Source of the DNA: Betaproteobacteria bacterium
GTDB lineage: Bacteria > Pseudomonadota > Gammaproteobacteria > Burkholderiales > SG8-41
NCBI GenBank assembly: GCA_028291945.1
Contig: JAQGNH010000141.1
Coordinates: 22,331-86,330, forward strand
Length of the DNA stretch: 64,000 nucleotides
Reading direction: 5' to 3'
Made by a program: the position numbers and the translations under genes
Shown: positions 8,928 to 16,981 of the stretch, in pieces
Layout of the letters: the number at the start of each line of letters is the position of its first letter
Numbering within the stretch: the stretch's first letter is position 1
The notes under the pieces: generated by a model
The model's database searches: none
Told to the model about the DNA's origin: nothing
What the model saw: only the letters and a program-made list of their open reading frames with translations

Positions 8928-10139
8928 CTACTTGTAGATCGCGTGTCCGAGATCGAGCCCGGACCCGTCGCGAAACATGTTCGTCTTGATGTCCTTCGAC
9001 GGCAGCATCACGGTGGCGGCGGCGTTCGTGACCGTCCTTTCCCCGCGCTGATTCTCAGCCCAGACCTCGAGATCCACGAGCGCATAGCCATCCTGCTTGT
9101 ACTTCTTCACCACTTTACCTTTGCACCATGTCGTGTCGCCCATCGTGTTGAAGCGCCGCAACTCGGTCGTGATGCGCTTCAGGAAACCGGCGTCGCCCAT
9201 CCAATTCGTTACGAGCGTTGCCACCCACGCCGAGCGCTGGGGGCCGTAATCGTACGTGCCGGGCACGCCGACTTCTTTTGCGACCGACTCACGATGATGG
9301 CCGATGCCGGTGTACTCGACCCCGCCGCCTGCTTCCGGGTTGCGAAAGAAATGGCCGGGATGCCGCATTGCGCCTTTGAGCAGCACGCCGTGCGTGTGTC
9401 CCCGTCCGCAGCCCACGAGAAAGCCCATCGTGTCCATCATCGAGAGCGGCCCGCGCGCGATCGGCGGCAGCTCGTGTCCTTCCTCGACATCCTCCCAATA
9501 CCTTATATTGCGGCCGCAGATCTGTTTGTCTTCTTCGACGACCGCTCTATCGATAGCGGCCAGCTCGTCAGCCGTGTACTCGTGCTTCTTGATGTCTTTG
9601 TACTTCCCCTTGTCGCGCGCGGCCTTGCGCTCGTGCCGGGTGCACCAGCCGAGGACGCGCGCAATCAGATCGTCGTGCTGGTTCACGAAGTGCGCTTCGA
9701 CGTACTGGATCACAAGCCGGCCGGAGAATTCGCTTTGCCGCTCGTCTACGGCGACGACACGCTCTTCCGCGCTGATGCGATCGCCCGGCCGCAGATTGCG
9801 GAAGACCTCCCAGTCGTTGCCCGCATAAAACCCGTGCACGCCCGGCAAGCCCCAGCGCGTGCGGCCGAGCCAGCCGTAAGCCATGGGGAACATCGGCGGG
9901 GCGATCAGGTTCGCGTAACGGCTGTTGCGTCCGTACTCGCTGTCGCGATAGAGCGGATTCAGATCGCCCACGCCGTTGCAGAAATTGCGAATCGTATCGA
10001 CCGTAACGTCCTGCAGGTACGGCCCTTCCGGACGAAGCCGCATGCCGATCATCGCTTTCGCGGCAGCGATCGCTTCGTCAGTGATTTTTCCTTCAGTGGG
10101 CGCGTCACGCATTGACGTCGCTTCGTCGATGGATCCCAT
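8928..10139 (-). CDS. MaoC-like acyl dehydratase (FAS1-like double hotdog)
   Basis: The protein has 403 aa. An N-terminal MaoC/FAS1-like dehydratase hotdog has DLNPLYRD and LIAPPMFPMAYGW, and a second hotdog follows from about residue 215. Proteins of this shape hydrate or dehydrate enoyl-CoA or related thioesters in the cytosol. The start at 10139 has AGGAGCAGGA just upstream. It is the first gene of the minus-strand operon (dehydratase, SDR, three CoA-transferases) and shares the divergent control region with the palindrome at 10214-10235. The substrate is unknown. It could also serve a mesaconyl- or methylmalyl-type CoA step, judging only by family. Confidence 0.85.
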   Translation of the reverse strand: MGSIDEATSMRDAPTEGKITDEAIAAAKAMIGMRLRPEGPYLQDVTVDTIRNFCNGVGDLNPLYRDSEYGRNSRYANLIAPPMFPMAYGWLGRTRWGLPGVHGFYAGNDWEVFRNLRPGDRISAEERVVAVDERQSEFSGRLVIQYVEAHFVNQHDDLIARVLGWCTRHERKAARDKGKYKDIKKHEYTADELAAIDRAVVEEDKQICGRNIRYWEDVEEGHELPPIARGPLSMMDTMGFLVGCGRGHTHGVLLKGAMRHPGHFFRNPEAGGGVEYTGIGHHRESVAKEVGVPGTYDYGPQRSAWVATLVTNWMGDAGFLKRITTELRRFNTMGDTTWCKGKVVKKYKQDGYALVDLEVWAENQRGERTVTNAAATVMLPSKDIKTNMFRDGSGLDLGHAIYK

Positions 10140-10213
10140 GCTGTCCTGCTCCTGGTGTGTATGGATCAGATGTGCGCCACGAAGCGGCGCAGCGGCTTTG
10201 CTTGGCCTGGTGC

Positions 10214-10235
10214 CAAATATAATGCATTATATTTG
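10214..10235. promoter_or_regulatory. 22-bp perfect palindrome in the divergent promoter region (candidate operator)
   Basis: The palindrome has arms CAAATATAATG and CATTATATTTG. Each arm contains TATAAT in outward-reading orientation (plus strand 10218-10223, minus strand 10231-10226), so the site could overlap the -10 boxes of both divergent operons. Symmetric AT-rich sites of this size are typical of dimeric regulators such as GntR/FCD proteins, and one is encoded at 16197. Binding by that protein is an inference. The -35 regions are weak, which would suit an activated or tightly repressed promoter. Confidence 0.65.
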
Positions 10236-10250
10236 AAGAGGAGGCAAAAC

Positions 10251-11369
10251 ATGTTGATGACGGAGCATGCGGGCAAGTCTCTGCTCGCTGCGCATGGCAT
10301 AGCGGTTCCGCGAGGCAACTTGATTCGTAAAGGCAATCAGGTCCGGAGCCTCAAGCAAAGCTACCCCGTGGCGCTCAAGGTGCAGGTCCCCTCAGGCGGC
10401 CGCGGCAAAGCCGGCGGGGTGCTGCGCGCGGACGACGCAGAGCAGGCGGAAGCGGCTGCCGGCCAGTTGTTGCAACGTGAGTTTGGAGGCGAGCGCGCGC
10501 AAACGCTGCTCGTCGAGCCGTGGGTTGAGCACACTCGCGAGCTGTATCTTGGTCTCACCGTAGACGGGCAGATAGGCGGCTATGTGATCCTGTACGCGCC
10601 GACCGGGGGGGTCGACGTCGAACATCAAGAACCCCACAAATACGCATTCGGCTCGCCACGCGAGTTCAGGGCGCACGCGTTGCGCGAGCTTCTTGCCAGC
10701 GCAGAAGCGGATGACGCACTACGCGAGCGCATCGTCGTCATGGCGCGGCGTCTCGTCTTCCTAGCGACGGCGATCGACGCTATTACGATCGAGATCAATC
10801 CGCTGGCAGTGCTGCCGGACGGTAAGCTTCTCGCGCTCGATGCCAAGATCGTCCGCGATGAGGCCGCAGCGTTCAGGCAGGCGGATGTGGCGGAAGAGAT
10901 CGAGCGCAGCCGCAAGCGCGAGCCTCGCATCGTTGCCAAAGCACTCGCGGGCAATCTAATGATGGTGGGACTCGACGGCGAAGTCGGGCTCATTTCGGGC
11001 GGCGCCGGCATGACGATGGCGGCAATGGACATGATTGCGGACACCGGATTACGGCCCGCGTGTTTCCTCGATTGCAGCTCGAATCCGACTCCGGCGGGCT
11101 ATCAGCTCGCATTCGAAGCGCTTGATGCGGATCGGAAAGTCAAAGCCATACTGGTCAGCATCTTCGGCGGCGGCACGCACATCGACCGCGTCGCGAAAGT
11201 CATGAACGAGATCATGCAAAAACGCAAATCGCGCAAGCCGGTGGTCTTCCGCATGAACGGCACGGGACGCGACCAGGCCGATGTCGTAATGCAGCAAGCG
11301 GGATTGCAGAACTACCCGACGCTCGAGTCCGCGGTCGATTCAGTCGTTGCTGCCGTGAGGGCGGGATGA
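10251..11369 (+). CDS. ATP-grasp acyl-CoA ligase beta subunit (SucC-like)
   Basis: The protein has 372 aa, slightly shorter than SucC. The ATG at 10251 follows GAGGAGG and is chosen over a longer frame beginning at 10155. The N-terminal ATP-grasp domain includes VALKVQVPSGGRGKAGGV; the C-terminal ligase domain has SGGAGMTMAAMD and ILVSIFGGG, typical of succinyl-CoA synthetase beta chains. With the alpha-like subunit that overlaps it by 4 bp, it should form an ADP-forming acid-CoA ligase in the cytosol. The context (Bug proteins, CoA-transferases) points to a dicarboxylate or other imported acid rather than the citric acid cycle. A malate-CoA ligase-like role is possible. Confidence 0.88.
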   Translation: MLMTEHAGKSLLAAHGIAVPRGNLIRKGNQVRSLKQSYPVALKVQVPSGGRGKAGGVLRADDAEQAEAAAGQLLQREFGGERAQTLLVEPWVEHTRELYLGLTVDGQIGGYVILYAPTGGVDVEHQEPHKYAFGSPREFRAHALRELLASAEADDALRERIVVMARRLVFLATAIDAITIEINPLAVLPDGKLLALDAKIVRDEAAAFRQADVAEEIERSRKREPRIVAKALAGNLMMVGLDGEVGLISGGAGMTMAAMDMIADTGLRPACFLDCSSNPTPAGYQLAFEALDADRKVKAILVSIFGGGTHIDRVAKVMNEIMQKRKSRKPVVFRMNGTGRDQADVVMQQAGLQNYPTLESAVDSVVAAVRAG

Positions 11370-12256
11370 GCGTGCTCGTCGATGCGTCATCGCGCGTCCT
11401 CATCTATGGGATCGCCGGCAACTTCGGGCGATTCTCTGCGCGCGACATCGCGGCGTACGGCACGAAAGTGGTTGCAGGCGTCGCGCCCGGCCGAGATACG
11501 CGTGAAGTCGAAGGCGTGCCCGTCTTTCAGAATGCACGCAGCGCGTGCGCTTCGACGGATGCTGACGTCGCGCTCGTGTATGTCCCCGCCCCGGCAGCGC
11601 TCGACGCCGTGCTCGAGGTACTCGACGCGGGTTGCAAAGTCGTCGTGTATCCCGGCGACGGCTTGCCGGTACAGGACGCGGTGGAGATCCGCGCCGCTGC
11701 ACGCCGTGCAGGTGCCGTTCTCGTGGGGCCCAACACGCCGGGCGTGATCTCGCCGGGCAAGGCGAAGCTCGGGTTCATGCCGTCGTTCTGTTATACGCCG
11801 GGCGCACTTGGCGTCATCTCGAGAAGCGGCTCGTTGTCGTATGAAGCCGGCTGGCGTTTGACCAGCGCGGGGCTGGGACAGACGAGCGTGATCGGAATCG
11901 GCGGCGATCCGGTCAAGGGGTTGAACGCAGGCGAAGCGATCGATCTGCTGCACGCAGATGCCGAGACCGAAGCGATCCTTTATCTCGGCGAGATCGGCGG
12001 CGCCGATGAATACGCCGTTGCGCGTTACGCCGAGCGCGACGATGCAAAACCGACTGCGGCATTGATCGTCGGCGCTTCGGCGCCGCCTGGAAAACAAATG
12101 GGGCATGCGGCGGCGCTCGTCGGATCGAAAGCCGACACTCAGGCGGCGAAAGTCGAAGCCTTGCGCATCTCTGGCGTACACGTCGCGGCGAATTTACGCG
12201 CGCTCGTCGACGCTGCGCAGGCCGCGCTGCGTCAGCGGGAAACCATAACGACATAA
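11366..12256 (+). CDS. CoA-binding acyl-CoA ligase alpha subunit (SucD-like)
   Basis: The protein has 296 aa, the usual SucD size. It begins with a Rossmann CoA-binding domain (VLIYGIAGNFGRFSARD). GPNTPGVISPGKAKLGFMP and RSGSLSYE match SucD signatures. His247 in QMGHAAALVG is at the expected phosphohistidine position. ATGA overlap with the beta-like gene implies coupled translation of two subunits. It acts with the upstream product to activate a carboxylic acid with CoA. The divergence from housekeeping SucD and the catabolic neighbours suggest a specialised substrate. Confidence 0.88.
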   Translation: MSVLVDASSRVLIYGIAGNFGRFSARDIAAYGTKVVAGVAPGRDTREVEGVPVFQNARSACASTDADVALVYVPAPAALDAVLEVLDAGCKVVVYPGDGLPVQDAVEIRAAARRAGAVLVGPNTPGVISPGKAKLGFMPSFCYTPGALGVISRSGSLSYEAGWRLTSAGLGQTSVIGIGGDPVKGLNAGEAIDLLHADAETEAILYLGEIGGADEYAVARYAERDDAKPTAALIVGASAPPGKQMGHAAALVGSKADTQAAKVEALRISGVHVAANLRALVDAAQAALRQRETITT

Positions 12257-12279
12257 CAGCAGTTCAAGAAGGAGGAGAG

Positions 12280-13257
12280 ATGCATCACGGAAGGTTCAAG
12301 CTCGAGCGCGCTGTGTTTGCAGCGCTCGTGGCAGCGCTATCGACGACAGCGGGCGCACAATCGTATCCAGCTAAGCCCATTCGGCTGGTGGTGCCCCTCG
12401 CGCCTGGTGGCGGGGGCGATATTGTGGCGCGGATCATCGGGCAAAAAATATCCGAGCCGCTGGGTCAGGCTGTAATCGTCGACAACCGCCCTGGCGGTTC
12501 CACCATCATCGGCACCGAGCTGGTCGCCCGTTCCGCACCCGACGGCTACACGCTCGTCATGGCTACGAGCAGTCACGGCATCAACCCGAGCCTTTACAAG
12601 CTGCCGTTCGATCCCATCAAGGATTTCACGCCGGTGTGCTTCTTCGCGACTTCGCCGATGATGCTCACGGTGCATCCGAACGTGCCGGCGAAGACGGTCA
12701 AAGATTTGATCGCGGTCGCAAAAGCAAACCCCGGCAAGCTCAACTACGCCTCGAGCGGAACCGCTAGCATCGTGCACCTCGCGGGCGAGCTCTTCAACGT
12801 AAGCGCAGGCGTGAAGACCGTGCACATTCCGTATAAAGGGACCGGCCCGGCTCTGAACGATCTGCTCGGCGGTCAGATCGATATGATGTTCGCGAGCCCG
12901 GTGCCGACGATCCCGCATGTGAAAGCCGGCAAACTGCGCGCGATCGCCATGGCGAGCACGCAGCGCTCACCTGCCATGCCCGATCTACCGACGGTCGCGG
13001 AAGGCGGCTTGCCGGGCTTCGAAGCGGCTACGTATTTCATCGTTCTCGGGCCGGCGAACATGCCCGCCGCGGTCGTGAGCAGGCTCAATGGCGAAATGAT
13101 CAAGGCGGCGCAGCTTCCCGACGTCAATGAGCGCCTCTCGACGCAGGGTGCAACCGTCGTCGGCGGCACGCCTCAGCAGGCGCTCGCGCATATCGAAACG
13201 GAAATCGCGCGCTGGGCCAAAGTCGTCAAGGCCGCAGGCGTGAAAGGCGAACAGTGA
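12280..13257 (+). CDS. Bug/TctC-family substrate-binding protein
   Basis: The protein has 325 aa. A signal peptide ends near TTAGAQS, followed by YPAKPIRLVVPLAPGGGGD, then VDNRPGGSTIIG and IPYKGTGPA. The ATG at 12280 has AGGAGGAGAG directly upstream. It is the first of two Bug genes in tandem; its stop overlaps the GTG start of the next gene (GTGA). It probably supplies the substrate for the CoA ligase encoded just before it, by position only. No cognate membrane subunits are visible. Confidence 0.92.
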   Translation: MHHGRFKLERAVFAALVAALSTTAGAQSYPAKPIRLVVPLAPGGGGDIVARIIGQKISEPLGQAVIVDNRPGGSTIIGTELVARSAPDGYTLVMATSSHGINPSLYKLPFDPIKDFTPVCFFATSPMMLTVHPNVPAKTVKDLIAVAKANPGKLNYASSGTASIVHLAGELFNVSAGVKTVHIPYKGTGPALNDLLGGQIDMMFASPVPTIPHVKAGKLRAIAMASTQRSPAMPDLPTVAEGGLPGFEAATYFIVLGPANMPAAVVSRLNGEMIKAAQLPDVNERLSTQGATVVGGTPQQALAHIETEIARWAKVVKAAGVKGEQ

Positions 13258-14297
13258 CAGTAGAACAGGCCCGTGCGGCACCGATCGCGCTGCGTTGCAG
13301 GTCAAAGATCGTCGTCACCGTTGCTCTTACGGCCGCACTCTCCGACGCGGGATTTCGAACGAACGATGCGCGGGCCCAAGGCGCGCCTTCGCAAGGCGCG
13401 GCTTATCCCAGCAAGGCGATGCGACTTATCGTGCCCTTCCCTGCCGGCGGTGGCGCCGACTTCATCGCACGCCTGTTTGCACCGAAGCTGAACGAAAGCC
13501 TGGGCCAGCCGGTAATCGTCGAGAACAGGCCGGGGGCGAGCACGATCATCGGCGGCGATCTCGTCGCGAAGGCCGCGCCTGACGCTCACACGCTGTTCAT
13601 GGCCACGTTTACCAACGCGGTCAATCCTGCGTTGCATCCCAAAATGCCGTGGGACATCACGCGCGACCTTGCGCCGGTGTCGCTGCTTTCGACCGCCTCC
13701 TATACGCTTGCCGTTCACCCGTCATTGCCGGTGAAGTCGCCCCGCGAGCTCGTCGCTTTTGCGAAAGCGCGTCCCGGGCAGCTCAATTTCGCCTCAGCCG
13801 GAAACGGCGCGCCGGGTCATCTCGCGGGCGAGCTTCTGAATACGGTCGCGAACATCAAGATCGTTCACGTTCCGTACAAAGGGCTTGCGCCAGCGCTGAC
13901 CGACGTGCTCGGCGGACAGGTGCCGATCACGTTCGGAAACAACATTGCAACGGTCCCCCATCTGAACAGTGGCCGGCTGCGCGCCCTGGGCGTGACGAGC
14001 GCTGCGCGCTCGCGTCTGATGCCCGCAGTCCCAACGATGATCGAAGGCGGTTTGCCTGACTTCATCGTGGTCGGCTGGTACGCGATATACGCGACGGCCG
14101 GCTCGCCACAGGCGGCGATTGCAAAGCTGCACGCGGAGCTCGCGCGGCTGGTGCGCGATCCGGACGTGCAGCGGCGGCTCACGAGTGACGGCAGCGACCC
14201 CGTCGGCAGCACGCCGGCCGAGCTCGCATCGTTTGTTCGAGCTGAAATCGACAAGTGGACGAAGGTCGTGAAGAGCGCTGGATTGCAAGCCGACTAG
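13254..14297 (+). CDS. Bug/TctC-family substrate-binding protein, GTG start
   Basis: The protein has 347 aa and a longer than usual N-terminal segment: about 45 residues come before YPSKAMRLIVPFPAGGGAD. A hydrophobic stretch at about residues 17-28 can serve as the signal sequence. Other family motifs are VENRPGASTIIGG and VPYKGLAPA. The GTG start overlaps the preceding stop by 4 bp, which favours this start despite the long leader. It is paralogous to the preceding gene but clearly diverged, so the two probably bind different ligands or act in series. Confidence 0.9.
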   Translation: MTVEQARAAPIALRCRSKIVVTVALTAALSDAGFRTNDARAQGAPSQGAAYPSKAMRLIVPFPAGGGADFIARLFAPKLNESLGQPVIVENRPGASTIIGGDLVAKAAPDAHTLFMATFTNAVNPALHPKMPWDITRDLAPVSLLSTASYTLAVHPSLPVKSPRELVAFAKARPGQLNFASAGNGAPGHLAGELLNTVANIKIVHVPYKGLAPALTDVLGGQVPITFGNNIATVPHLNSGRLRALGVTSAARSRLMPAVPTMIEGGLPDFIVVGWYAIYATAGSPQAAIAKLHAELARLVRDPDVQRRLTSDGSDPVGSTPAELASFVRAEIDKWTKVVKSAGLQAD

Positions 14298-14306
14298 GAC
14301 AACAGA

Positions 14307-15149
14307 ATGCCGTATCTCCAACGCAGCGGAAAGCCGACCCTCCATTACGAGCTCGACGATTACACCGACCCTTGGCGTAACGCTCCTGTCATGGTCCTTC
14401 AGCATGGATTCAGCAGGTCTTCGCGATTCTGGTATTCGTGGGTCCCTTATCTCAGCCGTTTCTATCGCGTGATACGCCCGGACTTGCGCGGACTCGGCCA
14501 GTCGGCGCGCGATCTCGATCTGCAGCACGATCTCGGGCTCGAGCACTATCTCGACGACCTCGCTGCCATCGCGCACGCAGTCGGCGCCGAGAGCATCCAT
14601 TACTGCGGGGAGTCTTTCGGCGGAATCCTCGGTCTTGCGCTCGCCGCCGAGCGGCCGCGGCTCTTTCGAACGCTCAGCGTGATCTCCGCGCCGACCTTCA
14701 TCAGCGATCACGATAAAGAGAGCACCACATACGGCCACGGCTCGCGCGTCGAGGCGTTGCGCAAGATGGGCGCCCGCGAATGGGCCAAAGCTTCCAATTC
14801 GGGCCGACGTTTTCCAGCCGATGCCGACCCGGGTTTGCTCGAGTGGTACGTCGACGAGATGGGCAAGTCCGACGTGGAAGTCCTGGTTGCGATGTTCGCG
14901 TGGGTTTCGAACTTCAGCACCGTTCCCTATCTCTCGAGAATCGAGGCACCCGTGCTGGGCCTCTACCCTTCTCAGGGGCCGATCACCGAAGACACGCAGA
15001 TACGGATGCTGGAGGAGGCGATCAAGGACATCCGAATCGTTCGGATGCCGTCGAGATATCACTGCATCGCCACATTACAGCCGGCTGCCTGCGCCACGTC
15101 CGTGCTGCATTTCGCCGCGCAGTATGACGGTATTCCCTGCCGCGAATGA
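14307..15149 (+). CDS. Alpha/beta-fold hydrolase
   Basis: The protein has 280 aa with oxyanion segment LQHGFSRSSRFW, nucleophile elbow GESFGG (Ser103), and a late histidine in PSRYHCIA. The general form is that of lactonases and carboxylesterases such as 3-oxoadipate enol-lactonase. It is probably cytosolic as no signal peptide is seen. It lies between Bug genes in the same operon, so it may open a lactone or ester of the imported compound. The exact reaction cannot be read from sequence. Confidence 0.85.
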   Translation: MPYLQRSGKPTLHYELDDYTDPWRNAPVMVLQHGFSRSSRFWYSWVPYLSRFYRVIRPDLRGLGQSARDLDLQHDLGLEHYLDDLAAIAHAVGAESIHYCGESFGGILGLALAAERPRLFRTLSVISAPTFISDHDKESTTYGHGSRVEALRKMGAREWAKASNSGRRFPADADPGLLEWYVDEMGKSDVEVLVAMFAWVSNFSTVPYLSRIEAPVLGLYPSQGPITEDTQIRMLEEAIKDIRIVRMPSRYHCIATLQPAACATSVLHFAAQYDGIPCRE

Positions 15150-15174
15150 GGGCACTGCGTTGAAAGGAAACTCG

Positions 15175-16161
15175 ATGTCCGCCTTCTGGATGGGTCGCAT
15201 GCTGTTCGTCGCTCTGGCGTCCGCGTCTGCCGCGCTCCCTGCGCGCACGCACGCAGCCGATTCTTATCCCAACCGTCCGATACGCCTGATCGTGCCGTTC
15301 GCGCCCGGAGGCAGCAACGACATCCTTGCACGGACGTTGGCGCAGCGACTCACGAGCCGCTTCGGCCAGACAGTGGTCGTCGACAACCGCGCGGGTGCGG
15401 GCGGCATTATCGGAGTCGAAACCACGGCCCGCTCAGCGCCGGACGGATATTCCCTCGTGATGGGACATATCGGCACGCACGCGGTGAACCCGGCGCTCTA
15501 TAAGAGCCTGCCGTATGACGCGGCGCGCGACTTCACGCCGGTCGCGCCCGTCGCGTCGTCTCCCAACATCCTGCTCGTGCATCCCAGCGTCGCTGCGTCG
15601 AGCGTGAAAGAGCTCGTGGTGCTCGCGCGCAGCAAGCCGGCACAGCTCAACTACGCGTCGGGCGGCATCGGAGGATCGACGCACTTGTCCGCCGAGCTGT
15701 TCAAGATGATGACGGGAACCGATTTCGTTCACGTGCCCTACAAAGGCGGCGGACCCGCGCTGACCGCCATCATTGCGGGCGACGTCGCGATGTTGTTCAA
15801 CAATATCGTTTCCGCGATGCCCTACGTGAAGTCAGGCAAAGTGCGTGCGCTGGGCATTACGAGCCGACAGCGGTCTACCGCAATGACTGAGGTGCCCACC
15901 CTCGCGGAAGCTGGAGTGCCGGGTTACGAAGTCGTGTCGTGGTACGGCGTGCTCGGGCCGGCGGGCATGCCATCGGCGGTGGTCCTGCGATTGAACATCG
16001 CCATCACGGCCGTCATGACCTCGGAAGAGATGAGAACACGCCTTGCCGCGGAAGGTGTCGACATCATGAAAGCTTCGCCGGGAGAGTTCGCCGAGTACGT
16101 CAAGAACGAAATCGCCAAATGGGGCAAGGTCATCCGGCAGGCGGGAATACGGGCAGATTGA
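15175..16161 (+). CDS. Bug/TctC-family substrate-binding protein
   Basis: The protein has 328 aa from the ATG at 15175, preceded by AAAGGAAA. A longer open frame back to 14821 runs inside the hydrolase gene and is rejected. The signal peptide covers about residues 1-29 and ends in HAA; YPNRPIRLIVPFAPGGSND, VDNRAGAGGIIG and VPYKGGGPA follow. It is the third Bug protein of this operon. The GntR-type regulator gene follows within 35 bp. Confidence 0.92.
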   Translation: MSAFWMGRMLFVALASASAALPARTHAADSYPNRPIRLIVPFAPGGSNDILARTLAQRLTSRFGQTVVVDNRAGAGGIIGVETTARSAPDGYSLVMGHIGTHAVNPALYKSLPYDAARDFTPVAPVASSPNILLVHPSVAASSVKELVVLARSKPAQLNYASGGIGGSTHLSAELFKMMTGTDFVHVPYKGGGPALTAIIAGDVAMLFNNIVSAMPYVKSGKVRALGITSRQRSTAMTEVPTLAEAGVPGYEVVSWYGVLGPAGMPSAVVLRLNIAITAVMTSEEMRTRLAAEGVDIMKASPGEFAEYVKNEIAKWGKVIRQAGIRAD

Positions 16162-16188
16162 TGATACCCGCCGGCGAGCCAGTACAAT
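16158..16188 (+). promoter_or_regulatory. Possible promoter for the GntR-type gene (leaderless start)
   Basis: TTGATG (16158-16163) and TACAAT (16183-16188) are separated by 19 bp. The -10 box ends 8 bp before the ATG at 16197, so a transcript could begin at or next to the start codon. No ribosome site precedes that ATG. The spacing is longer than ideal, so this is tentative. Confidence 0.3.
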
Positions 16189-16196
16189 CGGCCCCT

Positions 16197-16886
16197 ATGG
16201 ATTTCAAGACCAAGGAGGAGTACGTCGCCGAGTTCCTGCGCGAAGGCATACTCTCCGGCCGCTTTCCGCGCGGCGCCCGCCTGAAGCAGGCCGACATCGC
16301 AGAACAACTCAAACTCAGCATTACGCCCGTGCGCGAGGCCTTCCGGATTCTCGAAGCTGAAGGATACGTGCTGAACGAGACACACCGCGGCGTCGTCGTC
16401 GCGCCGTTCGATGCCTCAGCCACACGCGAGATCAACGATTTGCGGATGCTGCTCGAAAGCCGCCTCGTGCTTGCAGCGATGGAACAGATCACGCCGCAGA
16501 ATTACGCGGAACTGGGCAAGCTTCAGCGCGAGTTCGAAGACGCCGAGGCCCGGGAAGATCGCGAGGCGGTGCGCGCGCTGAATTACCGTTTCCACCGTCA
16601 GCTCTACGCGCTCGCAGGACAGCCGCAGACGTTACATTTCGTGCAGGTACTCTGGGCGAAGTATCCATTCGATCTCATCAACCTGATCGGCGGTCGGGCG
16701 GGCCGCGCCGCAGCCGAACATCGGCGGCTGCTGAAGGCGATGAAGGCCGGCGACAGGAAAACAGTTATGAGCGCGCTCCGCGAGCACATCGATGCAGGAT
16801 GGCGTGAGCTGCAGGCGCATCTTGCAAAGCAATCGCCCGCGCCAGTCATGGTCGGTCAGAAAAGAAAGCGAGCGGCTGTGGAATAG
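16197..16886 (+). CDS. GntR-family transcriptional regulator, FCD type
   Basis: The protein has 229 aa. A winged-helix domain fills about residues 1-70, with KQADIAEQLKLSITPVREAF as the DNA-reading helix region. An all-helical FCD ligand domain follows with RMLLESRLVLAA, Arg/Asp/His positions typical of metal-assisted acid sensing, and HRRLLKAMKAGD. FCD regulators usually sense organic acids and repress catabolic operons. It lies within the plus-strand catabolic run and is the best local candidate to bind the palindrome at 10214-10235. The ATG at 16197 is preferred; an in-frame ATG at 16161 would add 12 residues. Confidence 0.88.
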   Translation: MDFKTKEEYVAEFLREGILSGRFPRGARLKQADIAEQLKLSITPVREAFRILEAEGYVLNETHRGVVVAPFDASATREINDLRMLLESRLVLAAMEQITPQNYAELGKLQREFEDAEAREDREAVRALNYRFHRQLYALAGQPQTLHFVQVLWAKYPFDLINLIGGRAGRAAAEHRRLLKAMKAGDRKTVMSALREHIDAGWRELQAHLAKQSPAPVMVGQKRKRAAVE

Positions 16887-16981
16887 CACCTCGCGCCGCT
16901 GGCGTGCGTGCGGTGCCCCTTCCAACACTTACATCTGTCGATCAGTTCGAACGATTCAGCATTGCAGCAAGGAGAACGGCA

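Noticed and set aside
13794..15062. Minus-strand open frame of 422 codons over the Bug and hydrolase genes
   Set aside because: It spans two real plus-strand genes and shows no recognisable domain.
14821..15174. N-terminal extension of the Bug gene at 15175
   Set aside because: The extension lies inside the hydrolase gene in another frame, and a signal peptide with ribosome site begins at 15175.
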